DNA from: QUBU01 sp014337915
GTDB lineage: Bacteria > Pseudomonadota > Gammaproteobacteria > Steroidobacterales > GCA-2729495
Length of the DNA stretch: 64,000 nucleotides
NCBI GenBank assembly: GCA_030263395.1
Contig: SZOW01000006.1
Span: forward strand, 1 to 64,000
Reading direction: 5' to 3'
The translations under genes and the position numbers were made by a program. Below the pieces are notes generated by a model, which made no database searches, was not told the origin of the DNA, and was given only the letters and a program-made list of their open reading frames with translations. Below, piece by piece: positions 1 to 10,080 of this stretch (positions are counted from its first letter, which is position 1; each line of letters opens with the position of its first letter).

Positions 1-836
1 TAGCGGCCCTTGGATTCGAAGCGTTCGCGAAAGCGCGAGCGCTGGAAGGCTTCGAGGTAGCGGGGCACGATGCCGCCGCCGATGTAGACGCCACCGAAGG
101 CGCCGAGGGTGAGCGCGACATTGGCGGCCATGCTGCCGAGGAAGCCGAAGAAGACCTCGAGCGTCTGCGCGGCGTCGACTTCGCCGGCAGCGAAGCGCGC
201 GCCGATGGCTTCCGGCGCCAGCGGCGCTCCGCCGTGCAGGGTTTCATGCAGGAACGCCAGGCCATGGCCGGAGAGCAGGCGCTCTGCCGAGCAATGGCCG
301 TAGCGCAGGCGCGCCGCGCGCACGATCGCGGCTTCCCGGTCGTCGGTGGCGCCGAGCGTGGCATGGCCACCTTCGCCGGGCAGCGTGATCCAGCGGTCGT
401 CGACCGGCAGCAGGCTCGCGACGCCGAGGCCGGTGCCGGGGCCGATGGCAACACGCGGTGCGGCCGCAATCGCTGCGCCGCCGCCGGCCGCGGCCAGGTC
501 CGCGGCACCGAGTTCGGGCAGCGAGCGCGCCAGGGCGGCGAAATCGTTGGCGACCAGCATGTGGTCCAGCCCCAGCGCCTTGCAGAGGACTGGCCTGGAA
601 AAGTGCCAGTCGATGTTGGACATCTGCACGTCGTCGCCGCGGATCGGGGCGGCCACCGACAGCGCGCCGGCCCGGGGCCGGTCCGCGGCCGGCTGGGTCT
701 CCAGGTAGCGGCCGAGGAGGGTAGCCAGATCCGGGAAGGCCGCATTGCGGAAGGCGGTGACCGGGCCGATGCCGGCATCGGAGGCCAGCGCGACGCGGGT
801 GTTGGTGCCACCGATATCCGCAACCAGCAGGGACAT
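1..836 (-). CDS. glk: Glucokinase (partial, C-terminus outside window)
   Basis: ATP-dependent phosphorylation of glucose to glucose-6-phosphate in the cytoplasm. The protein begins MSLLVADIGGTNTRVALA, the N-terminal phosphate-binding DIGGTNTR motif of bacterial glucokinases. Other family segments follow: SNIDWHFS (about residues 74-81), LVANDFAALA (catalytic Asp region), IGPGTGLGVA and PGEGGHATL, and then the sugar-binding region. About 278 residues are present and the reading frame runs off the left edge, so roughly 40-50 C-terminal residues are missing if the length is typical (about 320). The start is the ATG at 836. An intrinsic terminator ends just upstream, so the gene is probably transcribed on its own. 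Family membership is clear; sugar specificity is inferred. Confidence 0.9.
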   Translation of the reverse strand, partial: MSLLVADIGGTNTRVALASDAGIGPVTAFRNAAFPDLATLLGRYLETQPAADRPRAGALSVAAPIRGDDVQMSNIDWHFSRPVLCKALGLDHMLVANDFAALARSLPELGAADLAAAGGGAAIAAAPRVAIGPGTGLGVASLLPVDDRWITLPGEGGHATLGATDDREAAIVRAARLRYGHCSAERLLSGHGLAFLHETLHGGAPLAPEAIGARFAAGEVDAAQTLEVFFGFLGSMAANVALTLGAFGGVYIGGGIVPRYLEAFQRSRFRERFESKGR

Positions 837-870
837 GGCGACAGTCTACGCAGCAGGGTTTCCGCGGGGC

Positions 871-897
871 AAAAAAAAACCGCCCCATGAGGGGCGG
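871..897 (-). terminator. Rho-independent terminator on the minus strand
   Basis: A 7-bp GC stem (CCGCCCC / GGGGCGG) with an ATGA loop at 880-897. Read on the minus strand it is followed by nine T residues (A-run at 871-879). It sits about 35 bp upstream of the glucokinase start, so it ends a transcript arriving from the right rather than glk itself. Confidence 0.8.
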
Positions 898-1377
898 CAG
901 GAATGGGCGCGGAATTTTGTCGGTCTTTTTTCTTCTTCTTCGTGCGGCCTGTTTCTTCTTGTTCTTATCAGGCCTCGGGTTGTGTGCGTTGTGTTGTCTG
1001 CGTTGCGTTGGGGTTGTGTGCGAGAGCAATGGCTGTCTTGCGTCTCGGGGATATCAATGCACTCCGCGTGCCATGCCGCCCGCCGGCGCCTGGCGGCTTT
1101 ACCTAAGGCGCCGCTGCACGGCCAATGTGTGAGCGAAGTCACCAGATCTGGGCAGCCCGCGGCCTGGGCCGGAGGTCAGGTGACGCTGCGATCCGACGCT
1201 GGCAGGGGCAGTTGTCAGGCTGGCCGACAGACAGTGCGGCAGGATCCGCCGACCGGCATCACGGATTATCTGGAAAAGCACATGAAAACAGTGGCTTGGA
1301 GGAATGGCCCGGTTGTCAGGATTTTCGACACCGCCGGCCGCAGGCCGCTGGAGAACCCGGCCCCGGCCGCAACAGCC
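898..1377. other. 480-bp stretch without a convincing protein gene
   Basis: Open frames here lack homology-like features and have skewed composition (for example a Lys/Arg run KKKQAARRRRKK on the minus strand). The minus-strand sequence from about 1020 down to 898 is A/C-rich, poor in structure, and runs into the terminator at 871-897. This arrangement would suit a small RNA (see findings). No promoter could be assigned with confidence. The part from 1100 to 1377 shows nothing recognisable. Confidence 0.4.
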
Positions 1378-1596
1378 TCAGGCGTTGAGGTCAGGAATCA
1401 GCTGGCTCTCGAGCTTGCTGATCATGTCCTTCAGCAGCAGCTTCTGCTTTTTGAGGCGGCTGACGCGGAGCTGGTCCGCGTATGGGTTCCTGACGAGTTC
1501 CGCGATCGCGACGTCGAGATCGCGGTGCTGGACGCGCAACTCCTTGAGACGAACGCGGTTTTCGAAGGTGCCTGTATCGACGTTGGTGGTGCTCAT
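1378..1596 (-). CDS. YdcH/DUF465 family small protein
   Basis: A 72-residue protein beginning MSTTNVDTGTFENR. It contains a helical hairpin with the family's typical basic coiled segment RLKKQKLLLKDMISKLE near the C-terminus. DUF465/YdcH proteins are 60-80 residue alpha-helical proteins of unknown function common in Proteobacteria. The start at 1596 is chosen because the core matches family length and an AAGAG-like ribosome site lies upstream; an in-frame start at 1635 would add 13 residues unlike the family. It stands alone between the cysQ-like gene and the non-coding stretch to its left. Confidence 0.75.
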   Translation of the reverse strand: MSTTNVDTGTFENRVRLKELRVQHRDLDVAIAELVRNPYADQLRVSRLKKQKLLLKDMISKLESQLIPDLNA

Positions 1597-1679
1597 CACG
1601 CTCTTCGCCCGAGCCCCCTGAACCTGCCCCGGCACGCTTCTCGTTGTTGCTCCGTGCGCGCCGCGTTGGAGCCCGTATT

Positions 1680-2507
1680 CTAATCCAAATTCCGGTGGCT
1701 GGCCGCACGCGCGAACAGCCCGGTCCAGGTTTCCATCGGGTTTCCGCAGGCCAGGAAATCGGGATTAAGTACCTTCGGCCTGCTGTTGTAGCGCAGGGGC
1801 TGGCCCTGGGCGTCCAGCACCTGGCCGCCGGCGCCCTCGACGATGGCCTGCCCCGCGGCGGTGTCCCACTCCGAGGTCGGGCCGAGGCGGGGATAGAGGT
1901 CCGCGCTGCCTTCGGCGACCAGACAGAACTTGAGCGAGCTGCCCATCGACAGCAACTCATGCGGCCCGAGTCCGTCGAGGAACCGGGCCATGGCGTCACT
2001 CCCGTGGGAACGGCTGCCAGCGACCCGCAGCGGTTGCGCCGCCGGGCAGCGGACGCGGATGGGGCGGGGTGGCCCGACGCCGTCGCAGCGCCAGGCGCCG
2101 AGGCCCGCGCCGCCCCAGTAATCGCGATCGAGCACGGGTATGTGGATGACGCCCAACACTGGCCGCTGGCCGCTGAGCAGCGCGATGTTCACGGTGAATT
2201 CACCGTTGCGGTTGATGAATTCCCGGGTGCCATCGAGCGGATCCACCAGCCAGTACCAGGGCCAGTGGCGACGCTGGTCGAGCGGCACGGCGGTTCCTTC
2301 TTCGGACCACACCGGTATGCCCGGCGTGAGCAGGCCGAGTTCGCGCAGGATGAGACCGTGGGCGGCGCGGTCCGCCGCCGTGAGCGGCGTGTGGTCTGCC
2401 TTGGTTTCGACGGCGAATTCCGCCTGGTAGACATCGAGGATGCGCAGCCCGGCCTCGCGGGCGATGGCCCGCAGCGGCTCCATCAGCTGGTTCGGGTCGG
2501 GGTTCAT
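1680..2507 (-). CDS. cysQ: 3'(2'),5'-bisphosphate nucleotidase, CysQ type (inositol monophosphatase fold)
   Basis: A 275-residue cytoplasmic phosphatase of the Mg-dependent inositol monophosphatase superfamily. CysQ proteins hydrolyse PAP, the by-product of sulfate assimilation and sulfotransfer. The signature metal-binding motif WLVDPLDGTREF lies around residues 90-101, preceded by VWSEEG (Glu ligand), and the second motif EWDTAAGQAI lies near residue 210. The GTREF ending of motif 1 is typical of CysQ rather than SuhB, so sulfur metabolism is the better inference. The start is the ATG at 2507 (MNPDPNQLMEPL); a longer open frame upstream has no family similarity. It is divergent from the yrfG gene. 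Confidence 0.88.
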   Translation of the reverse strand: MNPDPNQLMEPLRAIAREAGLRILDVYQAEFAVETKADHTPLTAADRAAHGLILRELGLLTPGIPVWSEEGTAVPLDQRRHWPWYWLVDPLDGTREFINRNGEFTVNIALLSGQRPVLGVIHIPVLDRDYWGGAGLGAWRCDGVGPPRPIRVRCPAAQPLRVAGSRSHGSDAMARFLDGLGPHELLSMGSSLKFCLVAEGSADLYPRLGPTSEWDTAAGQAIVEGAGGQVLDAQGQPLRYNSRPKVLNPDFLACGNPMETWTGLFARAASHRNLD

Positions 2508-2575
2508 GCGAGTGGCCGGGCGGAATCGGACTAAAATGCAGGCATGATCGTGCCTGCGGCAGCAGAGTATAGGAC

Positions 2576-3259
2576 ATGAGCACGGCGCTCCCGGGCCAGG
2601 TCGCGGCGCAGTTCTGGCGCGACTGTGACACCGTCCTGCTGGACATGGACGGCACGCTGCTCGATCTTTCCTTCGACAACTGGTTCTGGCGCGAGGCGGT
2701 GCCACGTTGCCTGGCACGCGCCAGGGGTGGGCCGGCACAGGAAGTGCGCGAGCGGCTGTTCGAGCACTTCGCCCGCAAGCAGGGCAGCCTGGACTGGTAC
2801 TGCCTCGACTACTGGACCCGCGAGCTGGGCCTCGACCTGCGCGCCCTCAAGGAGGCCAGCAGCCATCGCATCCGCTACCTGCCCGGGGCCCGGGAGTTCC
2901 TGCAGCAGGCGCAGCGGTCGGGCAAGCGGCTGGTGCTGGTTACCAACGCCCACGCGGAAACTCTGGAAGTGAAGAAGGGCGTTTCCGGCCTTGGCCGGTA
3001 CTTCGAGCTCTGCCTGAGCTCCCATGCCTTCGGCTCGCCGAAGGAGTCGGCGGAATTCTGGCCGAGGCTCCAGGACAGACTCGGCTTCGACCCGGACCGC
3101 ACCCTGTTCGTCGATGACAGCACGCCGGTACTGGATGCGGCGCAGCGCTTCGGAATCGCGGGCGTCGTCGCCGTCAGGCGGCCCGACAGCCGTGCGCCGC
3201 TGCGCACGGTCGACCACCATCACAGAGTCGAAGGGGTGGCGGGCCTGCTGGGGGCCTGA
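2576..3259 (+). CDS. yrfG: GMP/IMP nucleotidase, HAD superfamily (YrfG)
   Basis: A 227-residue haloacid-dehalogenase-type hydrolase. Motif I is DMDGTLLDL (nucleophile Asp and acid Asp, residues about 24-32). Motif II is VLVTNAH. Motif III includes the Lys of SPKES. Motif IV is LFVDDSTPVLDAA. The long all-alpha cap and the sequence FDNWFWREAVP match YrfG, which removes phosphate from purine nucleoside monophosphates. It converges with the rhlB-like gene with only 3 bp between stop codons, and no separate terminator is visible. Substrate is inferred from family resemblance. Confidence 0.85.
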   Translation: MSTALPGQVAAQFWRDCDTVLLDMDGTLLDLSFDNWFWREAVPRCLARARGGPAQEVRERLFEHFARKQGSLDWYCLDYWTRELGLDLRALKEASSHRIRYLPGAREFLQQAQRSGKRLVLVTNAHAETLEVKKGVSGLGRYFELCLSSHAFGSPKESAEFWPRLQDRLGFDPDRTLFVDDSTPVLDAAQRFGIAGVVAVRRPDSRAPLRTVDHHHRVEGVAGLLGA

Positions 3260-3262
3260 GCG

Positions 3263-4570
3263 TCAGCCGCGGCCGGGCCGGTGCCGGCTGCGATTGCCGC
3301 CGCCGCTGCGCCCGCGGCTGCCGCCACCACCGCCACCGGGTCGGCCACGGCCGCCGGGTCGGCCGCCGAAGCGCGGCCGCCCCTCGCGGGGCGGGATCTT
3401 CACTTCCACCAGCAGGCCGGGATCCATCTGCCCGACCGGGATGCGATGGCCGATGTAGGCCTCGATCTCGGGGAGCGTCACGGCATAGGACTCGCAGGCA
3501 AAGCTGACCGAGTCGCCGCTGGCGCCGGCACGGGCCGTGCGGCCGATGCGGTGGACGTAGTCCTCGGGATCCTGCGGCAGGTCATAGTTCACCACGTGGC
3601 TGACGTCGGGCACGTGCAGGCCGCGCGAGGCGACGTCGGTGGCGACCAGTACCGGCAACGAGCCCTCCTGGAAGTTCTTCAGCATCTTCAGGCGCTTGGG
3701 CTGCGGCACGTCGCCGGAGATGGCCGCGGCGCCGATGCCGTTGGCGTTGAGTATGTCGGCCACGTGGTCCGCCTCGCGCTTGGTGTTGACGAACACCATG
3801 GTCCGCGAGGCCTGCATGCGCTTCATGATGGCGATCAGCAGGCCGGGCTTCTCGGGGTTGGCGGGGAAGTAGACCACCTGGGTGACCTTGTCGACGGTCT
3901 TCTTGTCCGGCTCGATCTGCACCAGGTGCGGGTTGTTCATGTGCTCGTAGGCGAGTTCCAGCACCCGGTAGCTCAGGGTGGCCGAGAACAGCAGATTCAG
4001 CCGCCGGTCGAAGGGCGGCAGCCGGCGCAGCACGAAGCGGATGTCCTTGATGAAGCCGAGGTCGAACATGCGGTCCGCCTCGTCGAGCACCATTACCTGG
4101 ACGTGGCGCAGCGAAAAGATGTGCTGCTTGAAGAAGTCGATGAGCCGGCCCGGGGTGCCGATCAGTACGTCGACGCCGGCGGCGAGCTGGTCGCGCTGCT
4201 TGTCGTAGTCCGTGCCGCCGAAGACCACCGCGATGCGCAGTCCGGTGGCAGCGCCCAGCACCAGGGCGTCGGCATGGATCTGCACCGCGAGTTCCCGCGT
4301 CGGCGCCAGGATCACGGCCCGCGGGCCGTCGAGCCGGTCCGCGTCGGGTGGTGCATGGCGCAGCAGGCGGTTGAAGGTGGCGATGAGGAAGGCGGCGGTC
4401 TTGCCGGTGCCGGTCTGCGCCTGGCCGGCGATGTCCTTGCCCTCGAGCGCGAGCGGCAGCGACTGGCTCTGGATCGGGGTGCAGGCCTGGAAGCCGGCAC
4501 GGCGTATGCCTTCAAGGATGGGCTCGGGCAGCCCGAGTTCTGAAAACAGGAGGTTCTTCGGTCCGTTCAT
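3263..4570 (-). CDS. rhlB: DEAD-box ATP-dependent RNA helicase RhlB
   Basis: A 435-residue helicase with all motifs in order: Q motif (ACTPIQ), Walker A GQAQTGTGKT, Ia PTRELAVQIHADA, GG, GTPGRLIDF, DEAD, SAT, and the C-terminal HRIGRTARAG. The segments DEADRMFDLGFIKDIRF and LFSATLSYRVLELAYEHMNNP are closely RhlB-like. In enterobacteria RhlB joins RNase E in the degradosome. The last 45 residues are a Gly/Arg-rich tail (GGRPGGRGRPGGGG and similar) likely to bind RNA. It is divergent from trxA-rho, a neighbourhood also seen in other gammaproteobacteria. Confidence 0.92.
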   Translation of the reverse strand: MNGPKNLLFSELGLPEPILEGIRRAGFQACTPIQSQSLPLALEGKDIAGQAQTGTGKTAAFLIATFNRLLRHAPPDADRLDGPRAVILAPTRELAVQIHADALVLGAATGLRIAVVFGGTDYDKQRDQLAAGVDVLIGTPGRLIDFFKQHIFSLRHVQVMVLDEADRMFDLGFIKDIRFVLRRLPPFDRRLNLLFSATLSYRVLELAYEHMNNPHLVQIEPDKKTVDKVTQVVYFPANPEKPGLLIAIMKRMQASRTMVFVNTKREADHVADILNANGIGAAAISGDVPQPKRLKMLKNFQEGSLPVLVATDVASRGLHVPDVSHVVNYDLPQDPEDYVHRIGRTARAGASGDSVSFACESYAVTLPEIEAYIGHRIPVGQMDPGLLVEVKIPPREGRPRFGGRPGGRGRPGGGGGGSRGRSGGGNRSRHRPGRG

Positions 4571-4858
4571 GGGGCGCTAACGATAGCCGAAAATGTGGCC
4601 TGGTACTTGCAAATTGACCAGCGACAGGTTCAAATTGGGTCCAGTCGCCGCGGTCCAGTACCGCACCTGCCCAGGTCAAAGCCACCACGCTGACTGACTC
4701 GGTCGAAGGAAGCTTCGCACTTCATCCCAGCACTGTGCCTGATCGGGCCGGCCGCTTCGCCAGAGGCTGAAGCCGCCTTATTTCGAATGTTGCTTGCCGC
4801 TGTCCTGGGGGGCGCGGCCAACGCCAATCCAAACCATCCGCAAGGCTGACCACAAGAC
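4571..4858. other. Divergent promoter region between rhlB and trxA
   Basis: 288 bp separating two divergently transcribed genes. It must carry both promoters, but no strong -35/-10 pair could be assigned by eye. The small open frames inside look random. Confidence 0.4.
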
Positions 4859-5179
4859 ATGAGTATCGTGCATATCACCGATGGAACCTTCGATTCCGAA
4901 GTACTGAAGTCCACCACCCCTGTGCTGGTGGACTTCTGGGCCGAATGGTGCGGCCCCTGCAAGATGATCGCGCCGGTGCTGGAGCAGATCGCCGGCGAGT
5001 ACGCGGGCCGGTTGCGCGTCGCCAAGGTGGACGTGGATTCCAACCAGGGCACCGCCATGCGCTACGGCATACGCAGCATCCCGACGCTCCTGCTCTTCAG
5101 GGACGGGGCCGTCCAGGCCCAGCAGGTCGGCATGCTTTCCAAGGATTCCCTCAAGAAACTACTGGATTCAAAACTGTGA
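4859..5179 (+). CDS. trxA: Thioredoxin
   Basis: A 106-residue thioredoxin, the cytoplasmic disulfide reductase that donates electrons to ribonucleotide reductase and other enzymes. The active site is WAEWCGPCKM (Cys at about 32 and 35) and the cis-proline loop is SIPTLLLF. Length and sequence are typical of thioredoxin 1. The stop codon overlaps the proposed GTG start of rho (GTGA), so the two genes are probably one transcript. Confidence 0.96.
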   Translation: MSIVHITDGTFDSEVLKSTTPVLVDFWAEWCGPCKMIAPVLEQIAGEYAGRLRVAKVDVDSNQGTAMRYGIRSIPTLLLFRDGAVQAQQVGMLSKDSLKKLLDSKL

Positions 5180-6660
5180 GAGGCTATCTCGGCAACGCGG
5201 CCCGCGGTCGCGGCAAGCAGCAGGGCAACCGCAATAAGGGCGGTGGCGGTGGCAACGGCAACGGCAACGTCGCCGACCCGATGATGCGGCAGCAGCAGCA
5301 TCAGCACCGCGGCATGCGCCGCGGCCACGAGGAGGATGCCCCGACTTTCAGCGAGGACGACGTCATCTCGCGCAGCGAGCTCGACCTCGCCCACCGCAAC
5401 GTCATGAAGCTCACCGAGCTGAAGAACAAGCCGGTGAGTGCGCTGGTGAACATGGCCGAGTCCATGGGACTCGAGAACATGGCCCGCTCGCGCAAACAGG
5501 ACATCATCTTCGCAGTCCTGAAGGCCCATGCGCAGAGCGGCCAGGACATCTTCGGCGATGGCGTGCTGGAGATCCTCCAGGACGGCTTCGGCTTCCTGCG
5601 CTCCGCCGACGGTTCCTACCTCGCCGGCCCGGATGACATCTACGTCTCGCCGAGCCAGATCCGCCGCTTCAACCTGCGCACCGGCGACACGGTCGCCGGC
5701 CTGATCCGTCCGCCCAAGGAGAGCGAGCGCTACTTCGCGCTGCTCAAGGTCAGCGAGATCAACTACGACGCGCCGGATTCCTCGCGCAGCAAGGTGCTGT
5801 TCGAGAACCTGACGCCGCTGTTCCCCAAGAAGCGCCTGAAGCTGGAGCAGGGCAACGGCAGCACCGAGGACATGACTGCGCGCATCATCGACCTGGTGGC
5901 GCCGATCGGCCTCGGCCAGCGCGGCCTCATCGTCTCGCCGCCGAAGGCCGGCAAGACCATGCTGCTGCAGAACATCGCACTGTCGATCACCGCGAACTTC
6001 CCGGACGCCTACCTCATCGTGCTGCTCATCGACGAGCGGCCGGAGGAAGTGACCGAGATGCAGCGCTCGGTGCGCGGCGAGGTGGTGTCCAGCACCTTCG
6101 ACGAGCCCGCCAGCCGTCACGTCCAGGTGGCCGAGATGGTCATCGAAAAGGCCAAGCGCCTGGTGGAGCACAAGCGCGACGTGGTGATCCTGCTCGATTC
6201 CATCACCCGCCTGGCCCGCGCCTACAACACGGTGGCCCCGTCCTCGGGCAAGGTGCTCACCGGCGGCGTGGATGCCAACGCCCTGCAGCGCCCGAAGCGC
6301 TTCTTCGGCGCGGCGCGCAACATCGAGGAGGGCGGCAGCCTGACCATCCTCGCCACAGCGCTGATCGACACCGGCTCGAAGATGGACGACGTCATCTACG
6401 AGGAATTCAAGGGCACCGGCAACAGCGAAATCCACCTCGACCGGCGCATCGCCGAGAAGCGCGTCTTCCCGGCGATCAACATCAACCGCTCCGGCACCCG
6501 CAAGGAAGAGCTGCTGACCCAGCCCGACGAGCTGCAGAAGATGTGGGTGCTGCGCAAGGTGCTGCACCCCATGGACGAACTCGCCGCCATCGAGTTCCTC
6601 ATCGGCAAGATGCAGGACACCAAGACCAACGCCGAGTTCTTCGACTCGATGAAGCGCTGA
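5176..6660 (+). CDS. rho: Transcription termination factor Rho with basic N-terminal extension
   Basis: Hexameric RNA-dependent ATPase that ends transcription. The core is textbook Rho: an N-terminal helical domain (MKLTELKNKPVSALVNMAE), an RNA-binding cold-shock-like domain (LEILQDGFGFLRS...DIYVSPSQIRRF), Walker A PPKAGKTMLLQN (Lys about residue 260), Walker B VVILLDSITRLARAYN, and GGVDANALQRPKRFFGAARN. With the GTG at 5176 the protein is 494 residues, about 75 longer than E. coli Rho. The extra part is rich in Arg, Gly and Asn, then Gln/His. A start at the ATG 5281 would give 459 residues; neither start has a strong ribosome site. The GTG is preferred because it overlaps the trxA stop. Confidence 0.93.
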   Translation: MRGYLGNAARGRGKQQGNRNKGGGGGNGNGNVADPMMRQQQHQHRGMRRGHEEDAPTFSEDDVISRSELDLAHRNVMKLTELKNKPVSALVNMAESMGLENMARSRKQDIIFAVLKAHAQSGQDIFGDGVLEILQDGFGFLRSADGSYLAGPDDIYVSPSQIRRFNLRTGDTVAGLIRPPKESERYFALLKVSEINYDAPDSSRSKVLFENLTPLFPKKRLKLEQGNGSTEDMTARIIDLVAPIGLGQRGLIVSPPKAGKTMLLQNIALSITANFPDAYLIVLLIDERPEEVTEMQRSVRGEVVSSTFDEPASRHVQVAEMVIEKAKRLVEHKRDVVILLDSITRLARAYNTVAPSSGKVLTGGVDANALQRPKRFFGAARNIEEGGSLTILATALIDTGSKMDDVIYEEFKGTGNSEIHLDRRIAEKRVFPAININRSGTRKEELLTQPDELQKMWVLRKVLHPMDELAAIEFLIGKMQDTKTNAEFFDSMKR

Positions 6661-6668
6661 GGCGGGGC

Positions 6669-7088
6669 ATGAAGCCCTGGTGGGCCGATGGCGTGCGCTT
6701 TGCCTGCCAGGGATCGGGCCGCTGCTGCGTGTCCCGGGGTGCCTACGGCTACGTGTACCTGACGCTCGAGGACCGACGGCGGCTGGCCGCCGCGCTCGGC
6801 CTGCCGACCCGGCGCTTCACGCAGCTGCACTGCGCGAAGACCGACGGTTACTTTCACCTGAAGGACGACGGTCCCGATTGCCGGTTCCTGGTGGACCGGC
6901 GCTGCTCGGTCTACGAGGCCCGTCCCACCCAGTGCCGCACCTGGCCGTTCTGGCCCGAGAACATGCCGGCCCGTGCCTGGACGGCGATCGCCGCGTTCTG
7001 CCCGGGCGTGGGCCAGGGAGCGAAGGTGCCGGCGGCGCGCATCGAGGCCGTGCTGCAGGAACAGCGGCGTTCGACCGCGAAGCTCTGA
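6669..7088 (+). CDS. YkgJ-family cysteine-cluster protein
   Basis: A 139-residue protein of the zinc- or iron-chelating UPF0153/YkgJ type. Cysteines are arranged as CQGSGRCC near the N-terminus, a middle DCRFL...RRCSVYEARPTQCRTWPFWP block, and a late FCPG. The SVYEARP-x-QCRxxPFW segment is the family hallmark. Function is unknown. The start is the ATG at 6669, 8 bp after the rho stop, so it may be co-transcribed with rho. It converges with purD. Confidence 0.8.
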   Translation: MKPWWADGVRFACQGSGRCCVSRGAYGYVYLTLEDRRRLAAALGLPTRRFTQLHCAKTDGYFHLKDDGPDCRFLVDRRCSVYEARPTQCRTWPFWPENMPARAWTAIAAFCPGVGQGAKVPAARIEAVLQEQRRSTAKL

Positions 7089-7133
7089 ACGCCCAGGCCA
7101 ACCGGGCCAGGGCTGGCGGCCGCTGGTGCGGCT

Positions 7134-8432
7134 TCAGCGACCCTGCTGCTCGCGGGCGATCGCGCGGTAACCGATGTCGCGCCGGTACTGCACGCCTTCC
7201 CAGTGGATGGCATCGGCGACACGATAGGCTTCGCGTTGTGCTGCACTCACGGTGGCGCCCCTGCCGACGACGCAGAGCACGCGGCCACCGCGGGTGACGA
7301 TGCGCTCGCTGGCGTCGCGGCCGGTGCCGGCATGGAACACCTTGGCATCGGGTAGTTCGCCGGCGGGCAGGCCGCTGATCTCGTCACCCTGGCGATACCT
7401 GCCCGGATAGCCGCCCGCGGCCATCACCACCCCGACCGCAGGCCGCGGATCCCACTCGGCCTGGCTGCGGCCGAGCCTGCCGTCGAGGGCGGCATCGAGC
7501 AGGTCCACGAGGTCCGACTTCAGGCGGAAGAGGATCGGCTGCGTCTCGGGATCGCCGAAGCGGCAGTTGAACTCCAGCACGTTCACCGCGGCGTCCGGCC
7601 CGATCATCAGCCCCGCGTAGAGGAAGCCGAAGTAGCGCAGGCCTTCCTGGCGCAGGCCATTGACGACCGGCCGCATGACCTCGGCCATCACCCGCGCAGC
7701 GACCGCGTCGGTCACCACGGGAGCGGGGGAGTAGGCGCCCATGCCGCCCGTGTTCGGGCCGCGGTCGCCGTCGTCGCGGGCCTTGTGGTCCTGCGAGGTG
7801 GCCAGCGGCAGGATGGCGCCGTCCACGCCCACCATGGCGATGAAGCTCGCCTCCTCGCCGGCCAGGAAGTCCTCCGCCACGACCACGTTGCCTGCGGCGC
7901 CGAACTCGTTGCCCTCGAGCATGGCCTGGCCGGCTGCCAGCGCTTCTTCCACGCTCTGCGCCACCACCACGCCCTTGCCGGCCGCCAGCCCGTCCGCCTT
8001 GATGACGATGGGAGCGCCATGGGACTCCACGTAGGCCTGGAACTCCGCGTAGTCGGTGAACGACTCGTGGCGCGCCGTGGGGATGCCATGGCGTTGCATG
8101 AACTCCTTGGCAAAGCGCTTGGAACTCTCCAGCTGCGCGGCGAGCTTCCGCGGCCCGAAGCAGCGCAGGCCGTTGGCTATGAAGCGGTCGACGATGCCGG
8201 CAGCGAGCGGTGCCTCGGGTCCGACCACGGTGAGCCCGACGTGCTCGTCGCGGGCGAGCCGCAGCAGTGCCTCGATGTCGTCGGCCGCCACCGGTGCATT
8301 GCGCACCTTGTGCTCCATCGCGGTACCGGCGTTGCCGGGGGCGACGATGACCAGCTCGACGCGCCGCGACTGGGCGAGCTTCCAGGCCAGCGCATGTTCG
8401 CGCCCGCCGCCACCGATCACCAGGACCTTCAC
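7134..8432 (-). CDS. purD: Phosphoribosylamine-glycine ligase
   Basis: A 432-residue ATP-grasp enzyme for the second step of purine biosynthesis (phosphoribosylamine + glycine + ATP to GAR). The N-terminus VKVLVIGGGGREHALAWKL is characteristic, and the protein also has GPEAPLAAG, SKRFAKEFM, IKADGLAAGKGV and LEFNCRFGDPETQ. The start is a GTG at 8432, giving a length equal to the family norm (about 429); an upstream in-frame ATG would add 19 unrelated residues. It lies 10 bp downstream of purH in the same direction, so it is the last gene of a fis-purH-purD run. Confidence 0.95.
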   Translation of the reverse strand: MKVLVIGGGGREHALAWKLAQSRRVELVIVAPGNAGTAMEHKVRNAPVAADDIEALLRLARDEHVGLTVVGPEAPLAAGIVDRFIANGLRCFGPRKLAAQLESSKRFAKEFMQRHGIPTARHESFTDYAEFQAYVESHGAPIVIKADGLAAGKGVVVAQSVEEALAAGQAMLEGNEFGAAGNVVVAEDFLAGEEASFIAMVGVDGAILPLATSQDHKARDDGDRGPNTGGMGAYSPAPVVTDAVAARVMAEVMRPVVNGLRQEGLRYFGFLYAGLMIGPDAAVNVLEFNCRFGDPETQPILFRLKSDLVDLLDAALDGRLGRSQAEWDPRPAVGVVMAAGGYPGRYRQGDEISGLPAGELPDAKVFHAGTGRDASERIVTRGGRVLCVVGRGATVSAAQREAYRVADAIHWEGVQYRRDIGYRAIAREQQGR

Positions 8433-8442
8433 CCTGCGGTAC

Positions 8443-10023
<1,581 letters not shown>

Positions 10024-10080
10024 TGCCGCCCGCCTGTCACCCGGCTCGCCCGTCCGCGGGCCCGCTGCACTTCAGCCCGC

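Noticed and set aside
244..1029. 261-codon minus-strand frame overlapping glk and the terminator
   Set aside because: It is out of frame with glk, runs through an intrinsic terminator and has low-complexity Arg/Lys/Pro composition.
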